Of a stretch of 63,405 bases of DNA, positions 34,398-42,604 are shown piece after piece. The translations under genes and the position numbers were made by a program. This DNA comes from Enterococcus gallinarum NBRC 100675 (GTDB taxonomy: Bacteria; Bacillota; Bacilli; Lactobacillales; Enterococcaceae): contig NZ_BCQE01000024.1 of assembly GCF_001544275.1 (NCBI RefSeq), positions 1-63,405 of the forward strand, given 5' to 3'. Positions within the stretch are counted from its first letter, which is position 1. Each line of letters opens with the position of its first letter. The notes under the pieces are model-generated. The model was given only the letters and a program-made list of their open reading frames with translations. It did not search any database and had not been told where the DNA came from.

Positions 34398-36218
34398 ATG
34401 ACTTTTTCTTATAAAGATCGGCAACACGCCCTAGCAGAAGCAAAAAATACGACCTATGATGTATTGATCATTGGTGGCGGAATCACTGGTGCTGGAGTCG
34501 CCGTGCAAACGGCAGCTGCCGGCATGAAAACGATTTTGGTAGAAATGCAGGATTTTGCTGAAGGAACCTCCTCTCGTTCGACGAAACTGGTTCATGGGGG
34601 CATCCGCTATTTGAAAACATTTGATGTCGAAGTTGTGGCAGATACAGTGAGGGAACGAGCGATCGTGCAACAGATCGCTCCCCATATTCCTAAACCAGAT
34701 CCCATGCTTTTACCTATCTACGATGAGCCCGGTGCAACCTTCAATCTTTTTTCTGTCAAGATTGCCATGGATTTGTATGATCGTCTGGCAAATGTAACAG
34801 ATAGTAAATATGCCAATTATACGTTGACGAAAGAAGAAGTATTGGAACGAGAACCGCAACTGCAACATGAGAACTTGACCGGAGGCGGAGTCTATCTGGA
34901 TTTCCGCAACAACGATGCCCGTTTAGTGATCGAAAATATCAAACGGGCCCATCAAGATGGTGCTGCAATGATCAGCAAAGCCAAAGTTGTCGGTATGCTT
35001 CATGATGAACAAGGAAAAATCAATGGTGTTCAAGTAGAAGATCAATTAACGAAAGAACAATTCGCCATCCATGCGAAAGTTGTGATCAATACCACTGGAC
35101 CATGGTCTGATATCGTTAGAGAATTAGATAGCAATGATAACTTACCGCCGCAAATGCGCCCAACCAAAGGTGTCCATTTAGTGGTGGATCGTGAAAAGCT
35201 GAAAGTACCTCAGCCAACTTATTTTGATACTGGCAAGAATGATGGTCGGATGGTTTTTGTGGTTCCTAGGGAGAACAAGACGTATTTTGGTACGACAGAT
35301 ACGGATTACACGGGCGATTTTTCCCATCCGACTGTTACGCAAGAAGACGTCGATTATCTTTTAGAGATCATCAACCATCGCTTTCCAGAAGCTGCGATCC
35401 AACTGGATGATATTGAAGCTAGCTGGGCGGGGTTACGCCCGCTGATCACGGCTAATGGCGGTTCTGATTACAACGGCGGAGCTAAGAGCAAACTTTCGGA
35501 TGAAAGCTTTGATCAAATCGTGCAAACTGTAGAAGCGTATTTGGACGATCACCGCAAACGCCCGCAAGTCGAAAGGGCGATCAAACAAGCAGAGGAACGT
35601 CTAGAAGCCAGCAGTGTGGATCCTTCACAAGTTTCTCGGGGCAGCAGCTTGGAAATGTCTCAAGACGGACTGTTGACACTGGCCGGGGGCAAGATTACAG
35701 ATTATCGGTTAATGGCTGAAGGCGCCGTCAAACGAATCAATGAATTACTGGCTGCAAAAGGGCAGCAGTTTGAATTAGTGGATTCCACGCGTTATCCGGT
35801 GTCTGGCGGCGAAATTGATCCGACCAATGTCGAGGACGAACTGGCGCAATTGGCGAAAACCGCCGAAGCTGCCGGTTTTTCCCCTGAAGATGCGCGATAC
35901 TTGGCCGATCTTTACGGTTCAAACTTACCGATAGTCCTTACCTATAAAACCACGTTTGCGGGGCTGGACGAAAAAGAAAGCACGGCATTGAATTATGCCT
36001 TGCAAGAAGAACTGGTTCTGACCCCTGTGGATTATTTATTGCGACGAACCAATCATGTTCTCTTTATGCGAGATACGTTGGATCAGATCAAAGTTGGTGT
36101 GATCGATGCAATGGCGGATTATTTTGAATGGACAGCTGCAGACAAGCAAATGTATGCCGAAGAATTGGATCAAGTAATTGCGGAATCAGATTTGAGTGCC
36201 TTAAAAGGAGGAGAATGA
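34398..36218 (+). CDS. glpO: Alpha-glycerophosphate oxidase
   Basis: FAD enzyme of 606 residues that oxidises glycerol-3-phosphate to dihydroxyacetone phosphate with O2, forming H2O2. The N-terminal DVLIIGGGITGAGVA binds FAD, and the SSRSTKLVHGGIRYL motif identifies the GlpD/GlpO family. The insert and length agree with the oxidase branch found in Enterococcus and Streptococcus rather than quinone-linked GlpD. Second gene of the operon; two bases separate its stop from the start of glpF. Confidence 0.96.
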   Translation: MTFSYKDRQHALAEAKNTTYDVLIIGGGITGAGVAVQTAAAGMKTILVEMQDFAEGTSSRSTKLVHGGIRYLKTFDVEVVADTVRERAIVQQIAPHIPKPDPMLLPIYDEPGATFNLFSVKIAMDLYDRLANVTDSKYANYTLTKEEVLEREPQLQHENLTGGGVYLDFRNNDARLVIENIKRAHQDGAAMISKAKVVGMLHDEQGKINGVQVEDQLTKEQFAIHAKVVINTTGPWSDIVRELDSNDNLPPQMRPTKGVHLVVDREKLKVPQPTYFDTGKNDGRMVFVVPRENKTYFGTTDTDYTGDFSHPTVTQEDVDYLLEIINHRFPEAAIQLDDIEASWAGLRPLITANGGSDYNGGAKSKLSDESFDQIVQTVEAYLDDHRKRPQVERAIKQAEERLEASSVDPSQVSRGSSLEMSQDGLLTLAGGKITDYRLMAEGAVKRINELLAAKGQQFELVDSTRYPVSGGEIDPTNVEDELAQLAKTAEAAGFSPEDARYLADLYGSNLPIVLTYKTTFAGLDEKESTALNYALQEELVLTPVDYLLRRTNHVLFMRDTLDQIKVGVIDAMADYFEWTAADKQMYAEELDQVIAESDLSALKGGE

Positions 36219-36219
36219 T

Positions 36220-36936
36220 ATGAGTGATGCAACACAAATCTTTAGTGAATTTCTGGGAACGGCAATTTTAGTTTTACTGGGGGATGGTGTTTGTGCGGCA
36301 GTCAACCTTAAAAAGAGTAAAGCAGAAGCTTCCGGCTGGATCGTGATCGCGACAGGCTGGGCAACAGCTGTGACGATTGCTGTTTATGCCTCTGGTTTCA
36401 TGGGACCTGCCCATTTGAACCCTGCTGTAACGTTGGGAATGGCAATGACGGGTAATTTTTCTTGGGGATTGGCGGTACCTTTCATGTTAGCACAGTTAGC
36501 AGGCGGGATCGTCGGTGCAATTCTTGTTTGGCTCAATTACTTGCCGTTATGGGATGAAACAGAAGATCAAGGCGCTATTTTAGGGACATTTGCCACTGGA
36601 CCTGCCGTTCGTAACTTAGCCGCGAATACGATGACCGAAGTGATCGGTACGTTTGTTTTAGTATTTGGCTTGTTGGCATTTGGTGCAAATACCTTTACGG
36701 ATGGCTTGAACCCAATCGTAGTCGGAATCTTGATTTTGGCGATCGGTCTTTCTTTAGGCGGACCGACAGGATATGCCATCAACCCAGCTCGAGATTTAGG
36801 TCCGCGGATCGCCCATCAAATTTTGCCCATCAAAAATAAAGGAACATCTGACTGGGGATATGCGTTTGTACCAATCATTGGACCTTTTATCGGTGCAGCA
36901 TTGGCAGCCGGACTATTCATGATTTTACCGCTCTAA
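36220..36936 (+). CDS. glpF: Glycerol uptake facilitator
   Basis: Aquaglyceroporin of 238 residues with six membrane helices and the two pore motifs, NPAV in PAHLNPAVTLGMAM and NPAR in YAINPARDLGPR; the Asp after NPAR is typical of glycerol channels. GGAGG precedes the start within the end of glpO. It completes the glpKOF operon and is followed by a terminator. Confidence 0.96.
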   Translation: MSDATQIFSEFLGTAILVLLGDGVCAAVNLKKSKAEASGWIVIATGWATAVTIAVYASGFMGPAHLNPAVTLGMAMTGNFSWGLAVPFMLAQLAGGIVGAILVWLNYLPLWDETEDQGAILGTFATGPAVRNLAANTMTEVIGTFVLVFGLLAFGANTFTDGLNPIVVGILILAIGLSLGGPTGYAINPARDLGPRIAHQILPIKNKGTSDWGYAFVPIIGPFIGAALAAGLFMILPL

Positions 36937-36954
36937 TTGACTCATTGATCTTTT

Positions 36955-36996
36955 AAACGATAGCGATCTGCTAGATGGCTATCGTTTCTTTTTTTT
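36955..36996 (+). terminator. Terminator of glpKOF
   Basis: AAACGATAGC / GCTATCGTTT stem followed by TCTTTTTTTT. Confidence 0.9.
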
Positions 36997-37078
36997 GATA
37001 AATTCCTTCGTTTGATTGAATTCTTCCAGCGAAAGTGGTTAAATAAAGAAGCTGAAAAAAGAGCAAAGGAGCATGTAT

Positions 37079-38089
37079 GTGAAAAAAATTTTGCGTGTTT
37101 GTTTATGGCTTGTCGGTATTCTAGTAACACTAGCACTAGTCGTACTGATTGCTTTTCAAGTGTCGCCTCGTCCAGGGGCCTATCTGATTGGAAAAATGTT
37201 TAATGACGAGGTGAAGATCACAGATGAAACCGCGTATCAAAAAAGTTTGCCTCATGTGACGGTAAAAAATGATCTGACCTATACTTCTGACTATGATCGT
37301 AGTACATTTGACCTCTATCATCCCCAAGGTGCTTCGAAAGTACCAGTTGTTTTCTGGGTGCATGGTGGTGGTTACGTCGGTGGTGATAAGGAAGGGGCCA
37401 AAGAATTTGCGACCTACTTAGCAGATCGCGGACAAGTGGCAGTGGTTTCATTGAACTATGAGTGGGCTCCTAGTCTAGAATACCCAGGGCAAGTCAAACA
37501 AATCAATCAAGCCTATCAATCGATCAAGAAAGAGGCAGCGCAATATCCAATGTTAGACTTTAAAAAAGTCATTTTTGGTGGAGACTCTGCCGGCTCACAG
37601 ATTGCTGGGCAATTCTTAGCGATCCAAACCAATTCGGATTACGCCAAAGATATGAAGATGACGCAAGTGATCCCATCAGGAGATATAAAAGGATTCATTT
37701 CTTATTGCGGACCTGTTGACTTGAAGCAAATGGCTCATCAAACTTCTGATGATCGCTTCATGAAATTCTTTGTTAAAACAGTCGCGTGGTCTTTATTAGG
37801 AACCAAAGATTGGAAAAACAGTAAGGAATTGCAGCAAGTGTCATTAGTCAATAAATTGACCAAAGAATTTCCGCCAACCTATATCACGGATGGCAATGCC
37901 TATTCTTTCCAGGATCAAGGAATCGCTTTTGATCAGAAGCTTCAAGAGCTAGATGTGCCAGTTAAATCTCTCTTTTACAAAGATGTTCCTGAGGCAGTCA
38001 ATCATGAATACCAATTTGATTATTCGCTAGAAGAATCAAAGAAATGTTTGGATGAAACCCTCGACTTCCTTAAAAATGTGATGCTGTAA
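37079..38089 (+). CDS. Membrane-anchored alpha/beta hydrolase (esterase/lipase family)
   Basis: Protein of about 336 residues. The N-terminal anchor helix (WLVGILVTLALVVLIAF) is followed by a hydrolase domain with the oxyanion motif HGGGYVGGD and nucleophile elbow GDSAGSQ; the acid and His probably lie in ITDGNAY and EAVNHEYQF. This is the HSL/BD-FAE-like group that cleaves short acyl esters; the substrate is unknown. A GTG start at 37079 gives proper spacing from AAAGGAG; an ATG two codons earlier is too close to it. Confidence 0.85.
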   Translation: MKKILRVCLWLVGILVTLALVVLIAFQVSPRPGAYLIGKMFNDEVKITDETAYQKSLPHVTVKNDLTYTSDYDRSTFDLYHPQGASKVPVVFWVHGGGYVGGDKEGAKEFATYLADRGQVAVVSLNYEWAPSLEYPGQVKQINQAYQSIKKEAAQYPMLDFKKVIFGGDSAGSQIAGQFLAIQTNSDYAKDMKMTQVIPSGDIKGFISYCGPVDLKQMAHQTSDDRFMKFFVKTVAWSLLGTKDWKNSKELQQVSLVNKLTKEFPPTYITDGNAYSFQDQGIAFDQKLQELDVPVKSLFYKDVPEAVNHEYQFDYSLEESKKCLDETLDFLKNVML

Positions 38090-38103
38090 GGCTTCAAAAC
38101 GCG

Positions 38104-38139
38104 AAAAAAAGTTGACCTAATAAAAGGTCAACTTTTTTT
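38104..38139. terminator. Bidirectional terminator between hydrolase and nrdF
   Basis: AAAAAAAGTTGACCT and AGGTCAACTTTTTTT form a perfect stem with a six-base loop. Confidence 0.93.
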
Positions 38140-39106
38140 AATCTCCTAGACCGATGAAATAGTCATCATCTTTCATTGCTTCTACCGTTCCTAATAGATA
38201 GCCATTCCCCACTTGAGAGAAGAAATCGTGATTGCTGGTTCCGGTAGAGATACCATTCATTACGATCGGATTGACATCATTGGCCGTATCTGGAAACAGG
38301 GGATCTTGGCCTAAGTTCATCAATGCTTTGTTTGCATTGTAGCGCAAGAAGGTTTTGACTTCTTCCGTCCAGCCGATCGCGTCATACAATTCTTCGGTGT
38401 ACCGTTCTTCATTTTCATACAATTCATACAACAAATCGTACATCCAGTCCTTCAAACGCTGTTGTTCTTCTTCAGGAAGCTCATTGAAACCTAATTGGAA
38501 TTTGTAGCCGATATACGTTCCATGTACCGATTCATCACGGATAATCAGTTTAATGATCTCTGCAACGTTAGCCAATTTATTATTGCCTAAATAATAGAGC
38601 GGTGTATAAAAACCGGAATAAAAAAGAAACGTTTCTAGAAAAACACTCGCAATTTTCTTTTCAAGGGGAGTCCCGTTCTTATAGATCTCATTGATACGTT
38701 CTGCTTTTTTTTGCAGATAGGGATTCGTATTGGTCCATTCAAAGATTTCATCGATCTCGGCTTTTGTATTCAATGTGCTAAAGATAGAAGAATAACTTTT
38801 GGCATGGACAGATTCCATGAATTGAATATTGTTCAAAACAGCTTCTTCATGGGGCGTGCGTACGTCTTTACGCAGCTGATCCATTCCGCTTTCTGATTGA
38901 ACCGTATCGAGCAGTGTTAGCCCGCCAAATACATAACCAACCGTTGTTTTTTCTAGATCTGAAAGTGTCCGCCAATCATCTAAATCATTGGATAATGGAA
39001 TACGCGTATCTAGCCAGAATTGTTCTGTCAGCTTTTCCCAAGTTGATTTATCGATGATGTCTTCAATCGCATTCCAGTTGATTGCTTCATAATAAGTTTT
39101 GCCCAT
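38138..39106 (-). CDS. nrdF: Class Ib ribonucleotide reductase, beta subunit
   Basis: Radical-generating R2 subunit of 322 residues with di-metal (Mn or Fe) site motifs: DTVQSE, FMESVHAKSYSSIF, LETFLFYSGFYTPLYY and IIRDESVHGTYIG. The C-terminal DDDYFIGLGD tail interacts with NrdE. The ATG at 39106 follows GGAGGAACC. It belongs to the nrdHEF set but is separated from nrdE by a 190-base highly structured gap. nrdI, needed for the manganese cofactor, is not in this window. Confidence 0.97.
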   Translation of the reverse strand: MGKTYYEAINWNAIEDIIDKSTWEKLTEQFWLDTRIPLSNDLDDWRTLSDLEKTTVGYVFGGLTLLDTVQSESGMDQLRKDVRTPHEEAVLNNIQFMESVHAKSYSSIFSTLNTKAEIDEIFEWTNTNPYLQKKAERINEIYKNGTPLEKKIASVFLETFLFYSGFYTPLYYLGNNKLANVAEIIKLIIRDESVHGTYIGYKFQLGFNELPEEEQQRLKDWMYDLLYELYENEERYTEELYDAIGWTEEVKTFLRYNANKALMNLGQDPLFPDTANDVNPIVMNGISTGTSNHDFFSQVGNGYLLGTVEAMKDDDYFIGLGD

Positions 39107-39143
39107 CTTAGGTTCCTCCAATAGTAGTCTTGATACCAGAGAC

Positions 39144-39269
39144 AAGAACAAAAGGAGCCTACCTGATTGTCAGTCGCAAATGCCTTCAACCTTTCGGGAG
39201 GATCTCTAATCCATCTCGATCATGCTTTGGTGAAGACATTTGATTCAATCAGGTAGTTTTTTTGTTCTT
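39144..39269 (-). ncRNA. Long nested intercistronic hairpin between nrdE and nrdF
   Basis: Three stem segments pair across 126 bases. The outer arms are AAGAACAAAA (39144-39153) and TTTTGTTCTT (39260-39269), and the middle arms are CTACCTGATTG (39159-39169) and CAATCAGGTAG (39246-39256), both perfect. An inner imperfect pair is CAAATGCCTTCAACC with GGTGAAGACATTTG. The structure is in the nrdHEF transcript, immediately upstream of the nrdF ribosome binding site region. No U-run follows on the minus strand, so processing, stability control or a regulatory leader fits better than termination. The plus strand does have a T-run at its 3' side. Confidence 0.6.
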
Positions 39270-39296
39270 AGTCAGTGCTTAGCTTAGCGTGCGTGA

Positions 39297-41456
39297 TTAA
39301 ATCACACAGCTTTCGCATTGATTGCTGCCGATTTCTTCTGCGTCATCCGTAAAGGTCCGTACATAATAAATCGATTTGATCCCTTTATGGAACGCATAAT
39401 GACGCAGAATGTTCAAGTCACGGGTTGTCTGTTTACTGGTTTCTTTCCATTCATAGAGCCCTTCTGGAATATCTGAGCGCATGAAGAGGGTCATACTCAT
39501 TCCTTGATCCACGTGTTTTTGTGCAGTTGCATAAACATCGATAACTTTACGCATATCCATATCATAGGCTGAGCGATAGTAACCAATCGTATCATTGCTC
39601 AAGTAAGGTGCAGGATAGTAAATCTTCCCAATTTTCTTTTCTTGCCGTTCTTCGATCATTCGTGTGATTGGATGGATACTCGCACTTGTATCATTGATAT
39701 AAGAGATAGAACCATTTGGCGCAACGGCTAAACGGTTTTGGTGGTACAAGCCGTCTTTTTTGACTGCTTCTGCCAATGCGGCCCAATCTTCTCCAGAAGG
39801 AATAAAGACACCGTCGAACAACGCTTTGATTTTGTCTGATTTTGGTTGGTAATCCCCTGTGATATAGTCTGTGAAATAGCTGCCATCCGCATAAGCTGAT
39901 TTCTCAAAGTTATGGAACACTTCGCCCCGTTCTTTGGCGATGTTATTGCTTTCTACAAGTGTCCAGTAGTTGAGCAACATAAAGTATAAGTCTGTGAATT
40001 CTAATGATTCAGGAGAACCATATTCCATTTGATTCTTCGCAAAATAGGTATGCAAGCCCATTGCACCTAAACCAATCGTATGGTTCAACGCATTTCCATT
40101 TTGAATAGAAGGAACAACGTCGATGTCAGAAGCATCTGTAACAAAAGTCAATGCGCGAGTCATGGCACGGACGGATTTTCCAAAATCAGGACTGTCCATC
40201 AAATTGACGATGTTTGTTGAACCAAGATTGCAACTAATGTCGGTGCCAAGCACTTCATATTCTTGTTTGCCGTTGATTACAGAAGGTTCTTGAACTTGCA
40301 GGATCTCTGAACAAAGGTTACTCATAATGATTTTGCCATCGATTGGGTTGGAACGATTGGCGGTATCAATATTGATGATGTAAGGATAGCCAGATTCTTG
40401 CTGCAATTTCGAAATTTCATTTTCAAGGTCCCGAGCTTTGATTTTTGTTTTACGAATGTTAGGATTCATGACTAAATTGTCGTATTCTTTTGTGATGTCG
40501 ATGTAAGAGAACGGAATACCGTATTCTTTTTCGACACTATATGGGCTGAATAAATACATGTCTTCATTTTTACGGGTCAATTCATAGAATTTATCAGGAA
40601 CGATCACACCAAGAGAAAGAGTCTTGACCCGGATTTTTTCATCCGCATTTTCTTTTTTGGCAGATAGGAAACTGATGATGTCTGGATGGAACACGTTGAG
40701 ATAAACGACACCAGCACCTTGCCGCTGCCCGAGTTGATTGGAGTAGCTAAAGCTATCTTCGAACAATTTCATGACCGGCATCACACCACTGGCAGCGCCT
40801 TCGTAGCCTTTGATTGGCGCACCAGCTTCCCGTAGGTTAGACAACGTGATTCCCACGCCGCCGCCGATTCGAGAAAGTTGCAATGCGGAATTGATCCCCC
40901 GACCGATTGCGTTCATATCGTCGGTCAACTGGATCAGGAAACAAGAAACCAATTCGCCTCGACGTTTGCGGCCAGCATTCAAAAAAGAAGGTGTTGCCGG
41001 CTGATAACGCTGATAGATCATTTCATCAGCCAAAGCCAAAGCTAATTCTTCATCTCCATCTGCAAAATAGAGGGCATTGAATGCTACACGGTCCTCATAG
41101 CTTTCCAAATAGGCTGTTCCATCATTAGTTTTCAATGCATATTGAGAATAAAATTTGTACGCTGCCATGAAGGACTTGAAGGTAAAATGCTGTTCCGACA
41201 GAAACTGATAAAGTTCTTCGATAAACGCAGGACGATACTTACGAATGAAAGCTTCTTCTAAGTAGTCATGTTCAATCAAGTAATCGATTTTGTCAGTGAC
41301 TGAATCGAAAGTCATCGTATTTGGCTCAACATTTTCTTTGAAAAAAGCCGCCAGGGCTTCTTTATCTTTGTGTAGAGGGATCTGTCCATCAACGGGGCGG
41401 TTGATTTCATTGTTCAATTTAAAATAGCTTACATCTTTGATTTCTTTCAAGCTCAT
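39297..41456 (-). CDS. nrdE: Class Ib ribonucleotide reductase, alpha subunit
   Basis: Catalytic R1 subunit of 719 residues that makes deoxyribonucleotides from diphosphates. Visible features are VSCFLIQLTDDM (active-site Cys), the NLCSEI motif with Asn/Cys/Glu radical residues, and a C-terminal CESCVI pair that accepts electrons from NrdH. It lacks the ATP-cone, as class Ib enzymes do. The start MSLKEIKD at 41456 follows GAGG; upstream residues in the open frame are not plausible. It is transcribed from the nrdH promoter. Confidence 0.97.
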   Translation of the reverse strand: MSLKEIKDVSYFKLNNEINRPVDGQIPLHKDKEALAAFFKENVEPNTMTFDSVTDKIDYLIEHDYLEEAFIRKYRPAFIEELYQFLSEQHFTFKSFMAAYKFYSQYALKTNDGTAYLESYEDRVAFNALYFADGDEELALALADEMIYQRYQPATPSFLNAGRKRRGELVSCFLIQLTDDMNAIGRGINSALQLSRIGGGVGITLSNLREAGAPIKGYEGAASGVMPVMKLFEDSFSYSNQLGQRQGAGVVYLNVFHPDIISFLSAKKENADEKIRVKTLSLGVIVPDKFYELTRKNEDMYLFSPYSVEKEYGIPFSYIDITKEYDNLVMNPNIRKTKIKARDLENEISKLQQESGYPYIINIDTANRSNPIDGKIIMSNLCSEILQVQEPSVINGKQEYEVLGTDISCNLGSTNIVNLMDSPDFGKSVRAMTRALTFVTDASDIDVVPSIQNGNALNHTIGLGAMGLHTYFAKNQMEYGSPESLEFTDLYFMLLNYWTLVESNNIAKERGEVFHNFEKSAYADGSYFTDYITGDYQPKSDKIKALFDGVFIPSGEDWAALAEAVKKDGLYHQNRLAVAPNGSISYINDTSASIHPITRMIEERQEKKIGKIYYPAPYLSNDTIGYYRSAYDMDMRKVIDVYATAQKHVDQGMSMTLFMRSDIPEGLYEWKETSKQTTRDLNILRHYAFHKGIKSIYYVRTFTDDAEEIGSNQCESCVI

Positions 41457-41554
41457 AAAAAGCAACCTCTTTCCTTGTTTTGATCGTATAAAAAAGGATC
41501 TGCAGGTCTTGACGACTGACAAATCCTCCAAAAACACATTGGTTAAGTTACTGC

Positions 41555-41779
41555 TTAGCTGGCCAATTGACGTAATTGATCCGGACGGAAGCCAATGATT
41601 GTTTGTGCATCAGAAGTGATGATCGGAACGCTTTGGAATCCTTGTTCTTTCAAAAACTCAATTGCTTCAGGCTGGTTGTCAATATTGATTTCTTCAAAAG
41701 AAATATGATTATCGCTTAAAAAGCGTTTTGCCATTTTACATTGCATACAGTTGTTTTTTGAAAATAGTTTAATATTCAT
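41555..41779 (-). CDS. nrdH: NrdH redoxin
   Basis: Glutaredoxin-like electron donor of 74 residues for NrdEF. The redox motif CMQCKM is at residues 11-16, with SVPII (cis-Pro) and GFRPDQL characteristic of NrdH. First gene of the nrdHEF operon, downstream of a promoter with two NrdR boxes. Ribosome binding site GGAGG. Confidence 0.97.
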   Translation of the reverse strand: MNIKLFSKNNCMQCKMAKRFLSDNHISFEEINIDNQPEAIEFLKEQGFQSVPIITSDAQTIIGFRPDQLRQLAS

Positions 41780-41815
41780 AATGATTTCCTCCGAGTCAGT
41801 AGTAGTTATAAATCT

Positions 41816-41897
41816 AGTATAAATAAGTCTTGGAGAAAGTCAACGGAAAAACACTATATCTAGTGCTTGTGAAAATTACATACACAATTTATAGTGT
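41816..41897 (-). promoter_or_regulatory. nrdHEF promoter with two NrdR boxes
   Basis: On the minus strand TTGACT-16-TATACT (41816-41843) lies 37 bases upstream of nrdH. Just upstream of it are two palindromic NrdR boxes, ACACTATATCTAGTGC (41851-41866) and ACACAATTTATAGTGT (41882-41897). Their starts are 31 bases apart, about three helical turns, the usual spacing for cooperative NrdR binding. NrdR represses the operon when dATP is high. Confidence 0.88.
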
Positions 41898-42042
41898 TTA
41901 GCCAGTTTTTATACAGCCAAAAAAAGCTGATTTTTCCTAGAAAATCGCGATTTATAGCCAAAAAGATCCGAGAATATGCAATGGATGTGAGTAAAAAAAA
42001 ATCGAATTGTGAACGAACTTTCAAGTTCCTCTGTGAAACAGA

Positions 42043-42087
42043 TTGACTTTAGTCCTAAATCGCTCTATTATAATGATAATCATTCTC
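42043..42087 (+). promoter_or_regulatory. feo promoter with Fur box
   Basis: TTGACT (42043-42048) and TATTAT (42066-42071) are spaced by 17 bases. TATAATGATAATCATTCTC (42069-42087) matches the 19-bp Fur box at 17 of 19 positions and overlaps the -10, so iron-loaded Fur should repress feoAB. The rest of the gap between nrdH and feoA shows no gene. Confidence 0.87.
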
Positions 42088-42136
42088 AATTGAACGAATA
42101 AATAATAGGAATCTTTCACAAGAGGAGGAAGAAATC

Positions 42137-42604
42137 ATGAAAATGGCGCAAACAGAGGCTTCCAGAATATACCAAATCGAAGCGATCACGACACCAAAGA
42201 ACGTCACGGCGCATTTAAATGATTTGGGTCTTCGGGTAGGCGTTGACATTCTCATGGTTCAAAAAAACTGTAAAAGCGGCATCATCTTGCATCGGGACAA
42301 CCGGATCGCATTGGATGCCAGCGTCATGGAGCAGATTGACGTGTCCGAAAGACAACAGCAGACGGTTTTGACTTCTCTAGATCAATTACATGTAGGAGAG
42401 CAGGGCAAGGTGGTAAAAATTGCAACGACTGGTGCTTTGCGGCGGCGATTGATGGATATGGGGATCACCAAGAATGTGCCGATTCATATCGTGAAACTAG
42501 CGCCACTAGGTGATCCGATCGAGATTCGCTTAAGAGGGTATGAATTGTCGCTGAGAAAACAAGAAGCAGCTTTCGTCTTTGTTGAAAAAGGAGTAGAGGA
42601 ATGA
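42137..42604 (+). CDS. feoA: Tandem-domain FeoA, ferrous iron transport regulator
   Basis: Protein of 155 residues containing two SH3-like FeoA domains. The first is degenerate (about 10-70: NVTAHLNDLGLRVGVDILMVQKN); the second is canonical (about 80-150: LHVGEQGKVVKIATTGALRRRLMDMGITKNVPIHIVKLAPLGDPIEIRLRGYELSLRKQEA). Single-domain FeoA is usually about 75 residues, so this is a duplicated form. FeoA is thought to modulate FeoB. Its stop overlaps the feoB start. Confidence 0.93.
   Translation: MKMAQTEASRIYQIEAITTPKNVTAHLNDLGLRVGVDILMVQKNCKSGIILHRDNRIALDASVMEQIDVSERQQQTVLTSLDQLHVGEQGKVVKIATTGALRRRLMDMGITKNVPIHIVKLAPLGDPIEIRLRGYELSLRKQEAAFVFVEKGVEE

Noticed and set aside
39144-39269. Known riboswitch controlling nrd genes
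   Set aside because: No cobalamin or other familiar riboswitch consensus is visible, and it lies inside the operon rather than at its 5' end.
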